From Salipiger pentaromativorans (GTDB lineage Bacteria; Pseudomonadota; Alphaproteobacteria; Rhodobacterales; Rhodobacteraceae), in NCBI RefSeq assembly GCF_024721115.1, contig NZ_JAMDHK010000014.1, forward strand, positions 1 through 64,000: a stretch of 64,000 nucleotides of DNA, written 5' to 3'. Positions 24,899-33,318 of this stretch are shown here, one piece after another. The stretch's first letter is position 1. Every line of letters begins with the position of its first letter. Position numbers and translations under genes: made by a program. The notes beneath the pieces are model-generated. The model searched no databases. It was not told the DNA's origin and saw nothing but the letters and a program-made list of their open reading frames with translations.

Positions 24899-25728
24899 AA
24901 CTGAGCGTGCGCCACACCACCCGTTACCGTTTCGACCATCCCGTGCGCGGGGTGGTGCAATCCTTGCGTCTCTGGCCCGCCGACTGTGCTTCGCAAAAGG
25001 TGCTGTCCTGGGAGGTGAAAACCGAGGGCGCGCTGCGCGGAGCGGAATTCACCGATGGCGCGGGCGACCGCACCGCGCTCGCTAGCTGGCGCGGCCCGCT
25101 TGACGAGCTGAGCGTCGTCGTGACCGGCGAGGTCGAGACCGTCGATCTTTTCGGCGTGCTGCGCGATCACCGCGAAAAGGGGCCGGCCTCGCTCTATCTG
25201 CGCTCCACCAAGTTCATCCGCCCCGACAACGACCTGCGCGCGTTGTCGGCCTCGGCGCTGGACGGGATGAAAGCGGCCTCCGATCTCGACCGGGCGCACG
25301 CGCTGTCGGGCGCCGTAGCCGAGGCCATCGACTATGCGCCGGGCGAGACCAAGCCGCACACCACCGCCGCCGAGGCGCTGTCGGGCGGCAAGGGCGTGTG
25401 TCAGGACCACGCGCATGCGCTCATCGCCGTGGCGCATGTGGCCGGCATTCCCGCGCGCTACGTCACCGGCTATTTGCAGGCGGACGAGGACGGCAAGCCG
25501 CATGAGGCCAGCCACGCCTGGGCCGAGCTGTTCGTGCCGGATCTCGGCTGGGTCGGTTTCGACCCGTCGAACCGCTGCTGCCCGGACGAGCGTTATATCC
25601 GCCTCGGCTCGGGCTTTGACGCGCAGGACGCGGCACCGATCCGGGGGGTGGTCCAGGGCAGCACGCCCGACGAGCATCTGACCGTCGAGGTCATCGTGAC
25701 CGCCGAACAGGGCCAGCAACAGCAGTAA
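24895..25728 (+). CDS. Transglutaminase-like cysteine protease
   Basis: 277 residues. N-terminal beta domain MKLSVRHTTRYRFDHPVRGVVQSLRLWP, then the papain-like fold with Cys169 in GGKGVCQDHAH, His208 in EASHAWAELF and Asp223 in WVGFDPSN, giving an intact catalytic triad. Family members are cytoplasmic peptidases or peptide-bond-rearranging enzymes. The start overlaps the alpha-E stop (ATGA), so the two are translationally coupled. A glutamine-rich tail (QGQQQQ) ends the protein. Confidence 0.93.
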   Translation: MKLSVRHTTRYRFDHPVRGVVQSLRLWPADCASQKVLSWEVKTEGALRGAEFTDGAGDRTALASWRGPLDELSVVVTGEVETVDLFGVLRDHREKGPASLYLRSTKFIRPDNDLRALSASALDGMKAASDLDRAHALSGAVAEAIDYAPGETKPHTTAAEALSGGKGVCQDHAHALIAVAHVAGIPARYVTGYLQADEDGKPHEASHAWAELFVPDLGWVGFDPSNRCCPDERYIRLGSGFDAQDAAPIRGVVQGSTPDEHLTVEVIVTAEQGQQQQ

Positions 25729-25819
25729 ACGGCGGCATCTGCGCCGTTCGGGCCCATTGCCCGGCGGGCCGCGCGGCTCTATAGCCGATGCGGGGCAGGG
25801 TGCTTTCAGGGGATTCGGG

Positions 25820-26542
25820 ATGACCTATTGCGTGGGATTGCTGTTGGATGCGGGCATGGTTCTGCTCTCCGACACGCGCACCAATGCGGGGCTCGACAAC
25901 ATCGCGACCTATCGCAAGATGTTTCTCTTCGAGACCCCGGGCGAGCGGGCCATCGGCATCATGACCGCCGGTTCGCTGTCGATCACCCAGACCACCATGG
26001 CGCGGCTGACCGATGCCAATGACGATCCGGAAAGCGACCGGTCGATCCTGCGGGCGCCGACCATGTTGCAGGTGGCGGAGATCGTCGGCGGTATGCTGTC
26101 GGACGTCACCACCGAAGTCTCGGCCAAGATGGAACGCATGAGCCAAGGCGCCACCGCCTCGATGATCGTGGCGGGGCAGCGCAAAGGCGGCCCGATGCGC
26201 ATGTTCCTGGTCTATCCCGAGGGCAATTTCATCGAGGCGACGCAGGACACGCCGTTCCTGCAGATCGGCGAGCACAAATATGGCAAGCCGATCCTCGACC
26301 GGGTGATCGAGCCCGGTACCTCGCTGGCCGATGCCGAGAAGGCGGTGCTGCTGTCGATGGATTCCACCCTGCGGTCGAACCTCAGCGTCGGCATGCCGCT
26401 GGATATGGCGATCATCGAAACCGATGCGCTTCAGATCAGCCGGCGTCGCCGGATCGAAGCCGATGACGAGGGCTTTGCCCGGATGAGCGCCGCCTGGTCC
26501 GAGGCGCTGCGCAACGCCTTCCAGCAGATCGACCCGATCTGA
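25820..26542 (+). CDS. Anbu, proteasome-like peptidase
   Basis: 240 residues. MTYCVGLLLDAGMVLLSDTRTNAG is the signature of Anbu, the ancestral beta-subunit of bacteria: after removal of Met, Thr2 should be the N-terminal nucleophile, with Asp and Lys equivalents in LLSDTRTNAG and YRKMFLF. Residues 80-160 contain the extra segment with SAKMERMSQGATASMIVAGQ. Structures of homologues show an open helical ring rather than a closed barrel. It lies 91 bases after the transglutaminase gene and completes the known association. The upstream methionine at 25757 is rejected because Thr2 must follow the initiator. Confidence 0.93.
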   Translation: MTYCVGLLLDAGMVLLSDTRTNAGLDNIATYRKMFLFETPGERAIGIMTAGSLSITQTTMARLTDANDDPESDRSILRAPTMLQVAEIVGGMLSDVTTEVSAKMERMSQGATASMIVAGQRKGGPMRMFLVYPEGNFIEATQDTPFLQIGEHKYGKPILDRVIEPGTSLADAEKAVLLSMDSTLRSNLSVGMPLDMAIIETDALQISRRRRIEADDEGFARMSAAWSEALRNAFQQIDPI

Positions 26543-26555
26543 AGGGCGCCTGAGG

Positions 26556-27086
26556 TCAGAACAGCGTGATCTCGCCATGGGCGGGGCGCGGCGCGGGGGG
26601 GATCACCGGCGCCACCGCCTCCACCTCGCCGGGGACGATGAACTGCTTGACCCGCCCGTCGGTCGGCCAGAAGCGAATGCGCCGCGCGGCGTTGCCGCCG
26701 GTGCTTTGCGAGGCGAGCGGAATGCCTTCGTTTTGCAGAAACTCCTTTGCGAAGGCGACATTGGACACGCCGATGTCGCGCAGCTGGGTGATCATCTTGG
26801 CGCCGCCGAAGAGCTTGGCGATCATCCGGTTCTTGCGGGCGCCGCGTTTCAGCAGCCCGTTGATCAGCAGCTCCATGGAATAGGCGCCATAACGCACATC
26901 CTCGCCATCCTTGCCGGCGCGGTGCGGCAAGAGGAAATGATTCATGCCGCCGACCCGGGCAACCGGATCGGTCAGGCAGACGGCGGCGCAGGATCCCAGC
27001 ACCGTGGACAGCACGCACTGCGGATCGTCCGAGATGTGGTATTCGCCCTGGATGACGTTCACGAGTTTTTCCGTTTGATCCATCAT
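26556..27086 (-). CDS. cheD: Chemoreceptor glutamine deamidase CheD
   Basis: 176 residues. CheD deamidates glutamines of chemoreceptors and can be drawn off by CheC/CheY. The catalytic Cys33 lies in STVLGSCAAVCLTDP and His50 in GGMNHFLLPH; the third motif is KNRMIAKLFGGAKM. Its ATGATG start overlaps the cheB stop by four bases. It is the last gene of the chemotaxis operon. The longer frame upstream is antisense-quality sequence inside cheB. Confidence 0.94.
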   Translation of the reverse strand: MMDQTEKLVNVIQGEYHISDDPQCVLSTVLGSCAAVCLTDPVARVGGMNHFLLPHRAGKDGEDVRYGAYSMELLINGLLKRGARKNRMIAKLFGGAKMITQLRDIGVSNVAFAKEFLQNEGIPLASQSTGGNAARRIRFWPTDGRVKQFIVPGEVEAVAPVIPPAPRPAHGEITLF

Positions 27087-28141
27087 TTTGCTGTCGCCCT
27101 CTGGCTGGCCTGGGTCTGGCCGGCGGCGCAGGCGCGCAACAGCGCCGGGCCGATCCTGGGCAGGGCCAGGCTGGATTGCGCCGCGCCGATCTGCATCGCG
27201 GCGCGCGGCATCCCGTAGACGATGCTGGTGGCCTTGTCCTGAGCGATGGTGACGGCGCCGGCATCGCGCAGTGCCTTCATCCCCTCGGCCCCGTCGCGGC
27301 CCATGCCGGTCAGCAGTGCCACGACTGCCCGTCTGGCCCCGGGCACGGCGGAGTGGAACAGCGCATCGACCGAAGGCATATGGCCCGAGATCGGAGCGCC
27401 GGCCTCCAGTGCGATGCGCATCGGCTTGCCGCCCGCCAGGCGCATATGCGCGCGACTGCCCGCGGCCAGAACGATCTCGCCATGATCCACGGTATCGCCG
27501 TCGCGCGCGGGACGCACCCGCGCCGCGCATTGCCGGTCGAGCAGGCGGGTGAGGCTTTCTCCGAACCCGCCGCCGGTGTGCTGCACGATGAAGGTCGGCG
27601 GGCAATCCGCGGGAAAGCTGGACAGCACACAGAGCAGCGCATCGACCCCGCCGGTGGAGGCGCCGATCAGGATGAAGCGATTGCTGCGCCCGGCGGCAGG
27701 GGCCTCGGGAGCCGCGGCCGGGCGCAGCGCGGCCGGGGGGGCTGTGGCGGGGCCCAGACGCCGGGCGGCGCGGGTCACGCTGCGCAGGGTTTCGACGAGC
27801 CGTTCCGCAGAGACGCCGGTGTCCACCGCGAAGAGATCGGAGGTCCGGCCCCAGGGCGAGTCCGCATCGCGGCCGCCGGCGTCGGGGGAGCCGGTGATCA
27901 CCAGCCAGCGCACATCGAGCGCGGCGAACAACGCGCGCATCACCTCGAATTCCGGCGCCCGGGCGAGCGCCCCGGCGATCAGCACCGCCATGGGCTCGCG
28001 TTCTTCGACCTCGGCATAGGTGGTCATCAGGTCGTGGGTCTCGGCCACAACGTCGATCACGGGCGAGGCGCCCATTTCCTGCGACAGACGGCGGCGCAAG
28101 GCCCTGTCCGGAATGGCGATGATCAGCGAGATCGGACGCAT
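27083..28141 (-). CDS. cheB: Chemotaxis methylesterase CheB with degenerate receiver domain
   Basis: 352 residues. The C-terminal esterase domain (from about 153) is intact: Ser162 in LIGASTGGVDAL, His188 in FIVQHTGGGFGESL and Asp283 in LTGMGRDGAEGM. It removes methyl groups from receptors. The N-terminal 125 residues have the length and pattern of a receiver domain, but the acidic pair reads IIAIPDRA and the phosphoacceptor strand reads AVLIAGALARAP, without Asp. Phosphorylation in the usual way is therefore unlikely. ATG at 28141 has AAAGGGGC before it; 28142-28262 upstream is a 121-base gap. Coupled to cheD by ATGA. Confidence 0.92.
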   Translation of the reverse strand: MRPISLIIAIPDRALRRRLSQEMGASPVIDVVAETHDLMTTYAEVEEREPMAVLIAGALARAPEFEVMRALFAALDVRWLVITGSPDAGGRDADSPWGRTSDLFAVDTGVSAERLVETLRSVTRAARRLGPATAPPAALRPAAAPEAPAAGRSNRFILIGASTGGVDALLCVLSSFPADCPPTFIVQHTGGGFGESLTRLLDRQCAARVRPARDGDTVDHGEIVLAAGSRAHMRLAGGKPMRIALEAGAPISGHMPSVDALFHSAVPGARRAVVALLTGMGRDGAEGMKALRDAGAVTIAQDKATSIVYGMPRAAMQIGAAQSSLALPRIGPALLRACAAGQTQASQRATAK

Positions 28142-28262
28142 CGACGCCCCTTTCGATATGCTGGCCAGGCGTGCGGGGCACGGCGGCGGAGAGGGAACGG
28201 GCCGGTGCCCCTTGGGCCGCGGGAGAGACGGCGGCGGTGCTGGCCCGGGCGGGTGGCGGCGC

Positions 28263-28619
28263 TCAGAACAGTTCGGGCGCGTTTGCGGCAAGATCCTCCT
28301 GTGTTGCGCCGCTCAGGCGGCGGCTGAGGGTGCGCAGCGGAATGGCGGAGAGCTCTGACGACAGGTCGAGCACCGTGTCTGCATCGACCCGGAGCGAGAG
28401 TTTTTCCACATAGGCGGCCAGCGCATCGGTGGATTGCGCCAGCATGTCGAGCTCTTGCAGCGCCGTGACCGCCACCGTCCCCAGCCGCCCGTTTCTGGCG
28501 GCATAGAAATGTTCCATCCCGTGTTCCAGCCGCTCCAGCCGGTGCTGCAAATGGCGGATTTCTCTCGACAGCAGGCGGGTCGCATCGGCGGGGGTGAGGT
28601 GGATGTCAGTCAGTCGCAT
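28263..28619 (-). CDS. Small helical protein of unknown function in the che operon
   Basis: 118 residues, not recognised. It looks mostly helical, with a likely coiled coil at about 15-45 (LLSREIRHLQHRLERLEHGM) and a hydrophobic amphipathic second half ending EDLAANAPELF. The operon lacks any recognisable CheZ, CheC or CheX phosphatase, and a small all-helical protein beside a CheY is a reasonable place to look for one, but no phosphatase motif such as DxxxQ is evident. It begins one base after the cheY stop, so it is certainly co-transcribed. Confidence 0.8.
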   Translation of the reverse strand: MRLTDIHLTPADATRLLSREIRHLQHRLERLEHGMEHFYAARNGRLGTVAVTALQELDMLAQSTDALAAYVEKLSLRVDADTVLDLSSELSAIPLRTLSRRLSGATQEDLAANAPELF

Positions 28620-28620
28620 G

Positions 28621-29007
28621 TCACAGCTTTCCCACCACGCTCTCGATGCATTGCTTCATCGCCAGCGAGGTGAAAGGTTTCTTGATCATGTTGTTGAGGC
28701 CCCATTTTTTGGCCGCGGCGACCATGTCGGGGGTGGGTTTACCGGTGACGAGGATAAAGCCCATGCGCTGCGTCGCCTTGTTCTGACGCACGGCCTGGAG
28801 CAGCGCCAGCCCGTCCATGTTGGGCATGTTGAAATCCGACAGCACCAGATGCACCGGGCTGGCGGCCAGACGCGCCAGCGCCTTCTGGCCGTCGTTCTCG
28901 GTCTGGTAATTCGCGATGCCGATCTCGTCGAGCGCCTGGGTGATCAGACCGCGGCTCGTGGCCATGTCATCGACCACCATCACGCGCAGGGAATCTTTCA
29001 GACTCAT
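28621..29007 (-). CDS. cheY: Chemotaxis response regulator CheY
   Basis: 128 residues, a single receiver domain. Asp13-Asp14 in VMVVDDMATSRG, phosphoacceptor Asp58 in LVLSDFNMPNMDG, Thr88 in FILVTGKP and Lys110 in MIKKPF are all in place. As a stand-alone receiver it should bind the flagellar switch or serve as phosphate sink. AGGAGACGAGA precedes the start. One of two CheY genes in the operon, sharing perhaps a third of residues with the other. Confidence 0.93.
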   Translation of the reverse strand: MSLKDSLRVMVVDDMATSRGLITQALDEIGIANYQTENDGQKALARLAASPVHLVLSDFNMPNMDGLALLQAVRQNKATQRMGFILVTGKPTPDMVAAAKKWGLNNMIKKPFTSLAMKQCIESVVGKL

Positions 29008-29016
29008 TCTCGTCTC

Positions 29017-29883
29017 CTAAGTCGCGACAGCGCCACCCGATGCGGGCTTCTTGCGGTAGGTGGTGACCCCTGCGGTGGCGAGCGTCTGCAGTGCCGGGCC
29101 GGACACGCGCTCCGAATGGCCGATGAACAGAAACCCGTCGTCGCGCAGCATGGTGGCGAAACGCCCCCAAAGCGTCTGCTGGGTGTCCTGATCGAAATAG
29201 ATCGCCACGTTACGGCAGAAGATGGCGTCGAACGGGCCATGAAAGGGCCAGGGGTCGATCAGGTTCAGCTCGGCGAAGGAGATCATCTGGCGCGGCGCCG
29301 CGGCCATCTCGAACTGATCTGCGCGGGCGCCGAGGCCGATCCAGCTTCGGCGCAGCTCGCTGGGGATCGTTTCGACCTCTTCCTGGGTATATTGTGCCGC
29401 CTTCGCCCGGCGCACGATGGCCGGGTCGATGTCGGTGGCGAGGATGCGGATGTCGCGTTGTGCGGCGTCGGGCAGCGCGTCGAGGATCGTCATGGCGATC
29501 GAGAACGGCTCTTGCCCCGAGGAACAGCCGGCCGACCAGATCCGGACGCGGGACTGCTGCGGAAAATCGGGAATCAACGCCTGCCTGAGCGTCTCGAAAT
29601 GGTGTTTCTCGCGGAAGAAACTGGTCACATTGGTGGTGAGCGCCGAGATCAGTTCGAGCCGTTCGTCGGCCGCGTCGGGGGTTCCGAGAAGCGCCATGTA
29701 GTCTTGGAACCGGCTGATCTCACGCGCCCGCAGGCGCCGTGCGAGCCGGGAATAGACCAGCGGCTTCTTGCTTTCGGCGAGGCTGAGGCCGAATTCGGCG
29801 CGGGCCAGCCGCGCGAGCGCCCGGAAATCCTCGTCGGTAAAGCGGAAGTCCCGCGCCCCCGGTTCTGACGGAGCCGGGATCAT
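29017..29883 (-). CDS. cheR: Chemoreceptor methyltransferase CheR
   Basis: 288 residues. CheR methylates receptor glutamates with S-adenosylmethionine. N-terminal helical domain (15-85) with SRLARRLR, then the SAM-binding fold: IWSAGCSSGQEPFSIAM (116-132), ILATDIDPAIVRRAK and DAIFCRNVAIYFD. Start overlaps the cheW stop by four bases (ATGA). Opposes CheB in receptor adaptation. Confidence 0.95.
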   Translation of the reverse strand: MIPAPSEPGARDFRFTDEDFRALARLARAEFGLSLAESKKPLVYSRLARRLRAREISRFQDYMALLGTPDAADERLELISALTTNVTSFFREKHHFETLRQALIPDFPQQSRVRIWSAGCSSGQEPFSIAMTILDALPDAAQRDIRILATDIDPAIVRRAKAAQYTQEEVETIPSELRRSWIGLGARADQFEMAAAPRQMISFAELNLIDPWPFHGPFDAIFCRNVAIYFDQDTQQTLWGRFATMLRDDGFLFIGHSERVSGPALQTLATAGVTTYRKKPASGGAVAT

Positions 29884-30347
29884 CCCGCCGTTCCCATGTC
29901 ATTGTCGAGCACCGCATCGAGATTGACCACGCGCACCATGTTTTCGCCCACGGAGATCACGCCGAGGATGGCCTGCCGCGCGGCTTCGGATTTGATGTCG
30001 GGGGTTTCCTGGATCGCGGATTTGTCTACCGAGAGGATCTCCGAGACCGATTCCACCAGCAGCCCGATGGTGGTGCCGCCGGCGGCGGCGACGATCACGA
30101 CATTGCGTTCGTTGTCCGGTGTGGTGCCAAGCCCGAAGCGGGCCGCCAGATCGAAGATCGGGATCACCGCACCGCGCAGGTTCATCACGCCCAGCACATC
30201 GTCCGGCGTGTGCGGCAGCTTCGTCACCGGAGTCCAGCGGCGGATCTCGCGGATCTGAGTGATCTCGAGGCAGAAGCTCTGGTTACCCGCCGAAAAGGTG
30301 ATGAACTCGAACTGGGTTTCGGTCGGGGCTTCGATAACATCAAGCAT
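29880..30347 (-). CDS. cheW: Chemotaxis coupling protein CheW
   Basis: 155 residues, one CheW domain: FITFSAGNQSFCLEITQIRE, VMNLRGAVIPIFDLAARFGL and GLLVESVSEILSVD. It links CheA to the chemoreceptors. Overlaps the end of cheA by eight bases and the start of cheR by four, so translation is tightly coupled. Confidence 0.95.
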   Translation of the reverse strand: MLDVIEAPTETQFEFITFSAGNQSFCLEITQIREIRRWTPVTKLPHTPDDVLGVMNLRGAVIPIFDLAARFGLGTTPDNERNVVIVAAAGGTTIGLLVESVSEILSVDKSAIQETPDIKSEAARQAILGVISVGENMVRVVNLDAVLDNDMGTAG

Positions 30348-32466
30348 GGCGCAGCTCCAATCTGGGGGTCGATGCGAGCGGCAGGAAGGGCGCCGCGGGG
30401 TTGAGTTTCACAAGCTCGTCGGGATCGAGAATGAGGGCGATCTTGCCGTCGCCGAGAATCGTGGCAGCGGACACGCCCGGAATGGCGCCGTAGTTGCTTT
30501 CGAGGCTCTTGATCACCACCTGGCGCTGATCGTGGATCGCGCCGACGCGCAGTGCGGTGAGGCCCTGGCTCTCGGTGCTGACCAGCAGAAGCACGCCGCT
30601 TCCGGTGGTCGTCTCGCCACCCGACAGGCCGAGATTGCGCGCCACATCGACGATCGGGACGTAGGAGCCGCGCACCGAAATGACCTGGCCGTCGGTGCCG
30701 ATGCAATGCAGGTCCTTGCGGTTCGGACGGATCGTCTCGATGATCGAGGCGATGGGGATCACCATGGTCTGATCCGAGATCGAGATGACGAACCCGTCCA
30801 TCACCGCCAGCGTGAGCGGCAGCACGATGGTGAAGGTGGTTCCGCTGCCGGGCACCGAGGCGATGGACACGCGCCCGCCCAGCGCCGCGACCGCGTTCTT
30901 CACCACATCCATCCCAACTCCGCGCCCCGAGAGGTTGGACACCTCGGCGGCGGTGGAGAAGCCCGGCAGGAAGAGCAGGTTGTCGATTTCCTGTTCGGAG
31001 AGCTCGGCCTCGGGCGAGACCAGCCCCTTCTCGATGGCTTTCTCGAGGATGCGCGCGCGGTTCAGCCCGGCGCCGTCATCGGCGATCTCGATGAAGACGC
31101 TGCCCGAACGGTGCGAGGCCGAGAGCCGGATCGCGCCGACGGGGTCCTTGCCGGCGTCCTCGCGTTTCGCGGGCGGCTCCAGCCCGTGATCGACCGCGTT
31201 GCGCACCATGTGGGTAAGCGGATCGGCCAGCCGTTCGATCACGGTCTTGTCGACCTCGGTCGAGTCGCCCACCGTGACCAGCTTGGCCTTTTTGCCGGTC
31301 GCCTCGGAGGCTTCGCGGACGATCCGGGACATGCGCTGGAAGAGCGGCTTCACCGGCTGGGCGCGGATCGCCATCACCCCTTCCTGGATGTCGCGGGCCA
31401 GCAGTTTGTAGGCTTCGAGCTCGTTGGTGAGATGCGCGACCGCCGGCAGTTCCAGCTCTTCGATGCGCTGCGAGATCATCGCCTGGTTGATGATCAGTTC
31501 GCCCACCGTGTTGATCAGCCGGTCCACCCGCTCGAGATCGACGCGCAGCGTCGGGCGCGGCCCGCGGGGTTCGTCGCGCGGCGCGCTTTGCTTGGGCGGG
31601 GTCTTGGCTTCGGGCGGTTCGGTGGTCTTGGCCACGACAGGCGCCGCGGTCTCTGTCACGGGTTCCGCGGCCTCGGGGGGGGCGGGGCTCTCCTCCGGTG
31701 GCATCGGCGCGGGGGCGTCCTCGTCGCGCACCGAGATTTCCAGATCGCAGAGCGCATCGACGAATTCGAAAATCTCGTGCAGCACGGTCTCGTCCTCGCT
31801 GGTCTCCAGCGAGAGCTGCCAGTCGATCACCGCATCATTGGGATCGAAGGCATCGAATTCGGGCAGATGGCTCAGATCGGCCTGTACTGTCAATGTCCCC
31901 AGCTCCGCCAGCGCGTCGAAGAGCAGCAGCGGTTCGTGCCCGTTGGCGTAGAGCATCGGGGTGGGGTGAAAGCGGATGTCGAACCGGCGCAGCGTCGGCT
32001 CGGGCTCGGGCAGGTCGATGGGCATGGGCGCCGCGTCGAAATCGAGTGTCACCGCGTCGAAGGAGAAGGCTTCCTCGCGGTCCGCATCGCCGAGATGAGC
32101 CTCGAGCTCCTTGAGGATCGTGGCTTCGGATTCGGCGTTGGGTTCGCGGTCGTCGCGGGCAGCCTCGACGAGATCGGCAAGCTGGTCGCCGGAGCGGTGA
32201 AAGAGCAGCATCAGCTCTTCATCGACCTTCAGCTCATGCGAGCGGACCTTGTCCATGACCGTCTCGAAGGTATGGGCGAAGCTGACCAGCCGGTCGAGCG
32301 CAAAGGCGCCGGCGCCGCCCTTGATCGAATGCACCGCACGGAAGACCGCGTTGACCACATCCATATCCTCGGCGTTTTCTTCCATCGCCGAGAGCCCTTC
32401 GACAAGCGCTTCGAGCAGCTCCTCGCATTCTTCGAAAAACGTATCGCGGATCGAGTTTGTCGACAT
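30340..32466 (-). CDS. cheA: Chemotaxis histidine kinase CheA
   Basis: 708 residues. P1 phosphotransfer domain with His46 in FRAVHSIKGGAGAF; a long acidic and then proline/alanine-rich linker (about 130-315) that would hold P2; dimerisation helices (LRVDLERVDRLINTVGELII); kinase domain with N-box HMVRNAVDHGLE, G1 EIADDGAGLN, F-box FLPGFSTA and G2 GRGVGMDVVK; and a CheW-like P5 domain at the end. The membrane receptors it serves are not in the window. The start is set at 32466 (MSTNSIRDTFFEEC); the frame continues to 32541 but overlaps the upstream cheY. Confidence 0.95.
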   Translation of the reverse strand: MSTNSIRDTFFEECEELLEALVEGLSAMEENAEDMDVVNAVFRAVHSIKGGAGAFALDRLVSFAHTFETVMDKVRSHELKVDEELMLLFHRSGDQLADLVEAARDDREPNAESEATILKELEAHLGDADREEAFSFDAVTLDFDAAPMPIDLPEPEPTLRRFDIRFHPTPMLYANGHEPLLLFDALAELGTLTVQADLSHLPEFDAFDPNDAVIDWQLSLETSEDETVLHEIFEFVDALCDLEISVRDEDAPAPMPPEESPAPPEAAEPVTETAAPVVAKTTEPPEAKTPPKQSAPRDEPRGPRPTLRVDLERVDRLINTVGELIINQAMISQRIEELELPAVAHLTNELEAYKLLARDIQEGVMAIRAQPVKPLFQRMSRIVREASEATGKKAKLVTVGDSTEVDKTVIERLADPLTHMVRNAVDHGLEPPAKREDAGKDPVGAIRLSASHRSGSVFIEIADDGAGLNRARILEKAIEKGLVSPEAELSEQEIDNLLFLPGFSTAAEVSNLSGRGVGMDVVKNAVAALGGRVSIASVPGSGTTFTIVLPLTLAVMDGFVISISDQTMVIPIASIIETIRPNRKDLHCIGTDGQVISVRGSYVPIVDVARNLGLSGGETTTGSGVLLLVSTESQGLTALRVGAIHDQRQVVIKSLESNYGAIPGVSAATILGDGKIALILDPDELVKLNPAAPFLPLASTPRLELRHA

Positions 32467-32468
32467 CG

Positions 32469-32843
32469 TCACACCACATGTCCGGTGAGGCGGCGCAGCA
32501 CCGAGACCAGCGAGGAATCGTCGAAGGGTTTCACGATCCATCCGGTGGCGCCGGCGGTGCGCGCGCGCGCCTTGAGATCGGCGCCGCTTTCGGTGGTGAG
32601 CACGATGATCGGCACGGTGGTGCGGTTGGGGCCGTTGCGCAGCGTCTCGATCACGCCGAACCCGTCCATGTTGGGCATGTTGATGTCGGTGATCACGACA
32701 TCGGGTTCGACATCGGCGAATTGCTCGACCCCTTCGACCCCGTCGCAGGCCGAATGATATTCGAACCCGGCGCCTTCCAGCGAGACGCGCAGCAGGTTTC
32801 GGATGGTTCGGGAATCGTCGATCGCGAGGACTTTGGTGGTCAT
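32469..32843 (-). CDS. cheY: Chemotaxis response regulator CheY (first copy in operon)
   Basis: 124 residues. Receiver domain with Asp9-Asp10 (VLAIDDSRTIRN), Asp53 (VVITDINMPNMDG), Thr83-84 (IVLTTESG) and Lys105 (WIVKPFDD). It stands between the STAS gene and cheA, 2 bases before the cheA start and overlapping the STAS stop by four bases. Its sequence is of the CheY type that is usually encoded directly in front of cheA. Confidence 0.93.
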   Translation of the reverse strand: MTTKVLAIDDSRTIRNLLRVSLEGAGFEYHSACDGVEGVEQFADVEPDVVITDINMPNMDGFGVIETLRNGPNRTTVPIIVLTTESGADLKARARTAGATGWIVKPFDDSSLVSVLRRLTGHVV

Positions 32844-33124
32844 TGCAGCGGGTCCTTGTCGAAGTGATCGGAGGCGAGGCCGAGCCGCTCGAGCCCGGCG
32901 CGGAAGGTGCCGTTGGTGTCGGTCAGGAGGAAGGGCAGCCCTTCGCTGGCCCATTGCTTCTCGGCCACGAGAAGGATTTGCAGCCGGTGCGAATCGAGAC
33001 GCGCCACGTCGCGGGCCGAGATCGTCACCGGGCCGTGGCGGGCCCCGAGCAGGAAGGGCACAAGCGCATCCTCGCCATTGCGGTTCCGCGCGGGTTCGAG
33101 AACGTGATAGTGAACGTCGGTCAT
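32840..33124 (-). CDS. STAS-domain protein heading the chemotaxis operon
   Basis: 94 residues. The pattern GPVTISARDVARLDSHRLQILLVAEKQWASEGLPFLLTD (shown in part) fits a small STAS domain of the anti-sigma-factor-antagonist type: short strand, D-S turn, long helix, then strand. Proteins of this kind often head chemotaxis operons in alphaproteobacteria. Role unknown; it may act as a phospho-switch or receptor-array partner. The position that holds the phosphorylated Ser in SpoIIAA is Ser46 within LDSHRL. Start at 33124 is the first ATG of this domain. 33125-33318 upstream is the shared promoter region with the divergent TPP enzyme. Confidence 0.8.
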   Translation of the reverse strand: MTDVHYHVLEPARNRNGEDALVPFLLGARHGPVTISARDVARLDSHRLQILLVAEKQWASEGLPFLLTDTNGTFRAGLERLGLASDHFDKDPLQ

Positions 33125-33318
33125 CGTGGGATCGGCACCTTTGGCAGCGTTGCGAGGTCGCGGGTCAATGCGCCCGGCAGGCCAAATCCCCCGCCGGATC
33201 AGCAAGACAAATACGGGCCGGGTCTTAACAAAGCGTTCTGGCGGGTGGTGATTTCGGCCCCGCTTGCGGCGCGGCTTCGAATTCTCCACAAACGGCGTAG
33301 CGGCGGAAGGAGAGCGGC

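Noticed and set aside
26556-28181. A 541-codon frame joining cheD to an upstream Arg/Pro-rich stretch
   Set aside because: The upstream part is an alternative frame of cheB; cheD starts at 27086 with overlap to the cheB stop.
30259-32757. An 832-codon plus-strand frame opposite cheA
   Set aside because: It is the mirror of cheA, with biased residue use, no ribosome site and no recognisable domain.
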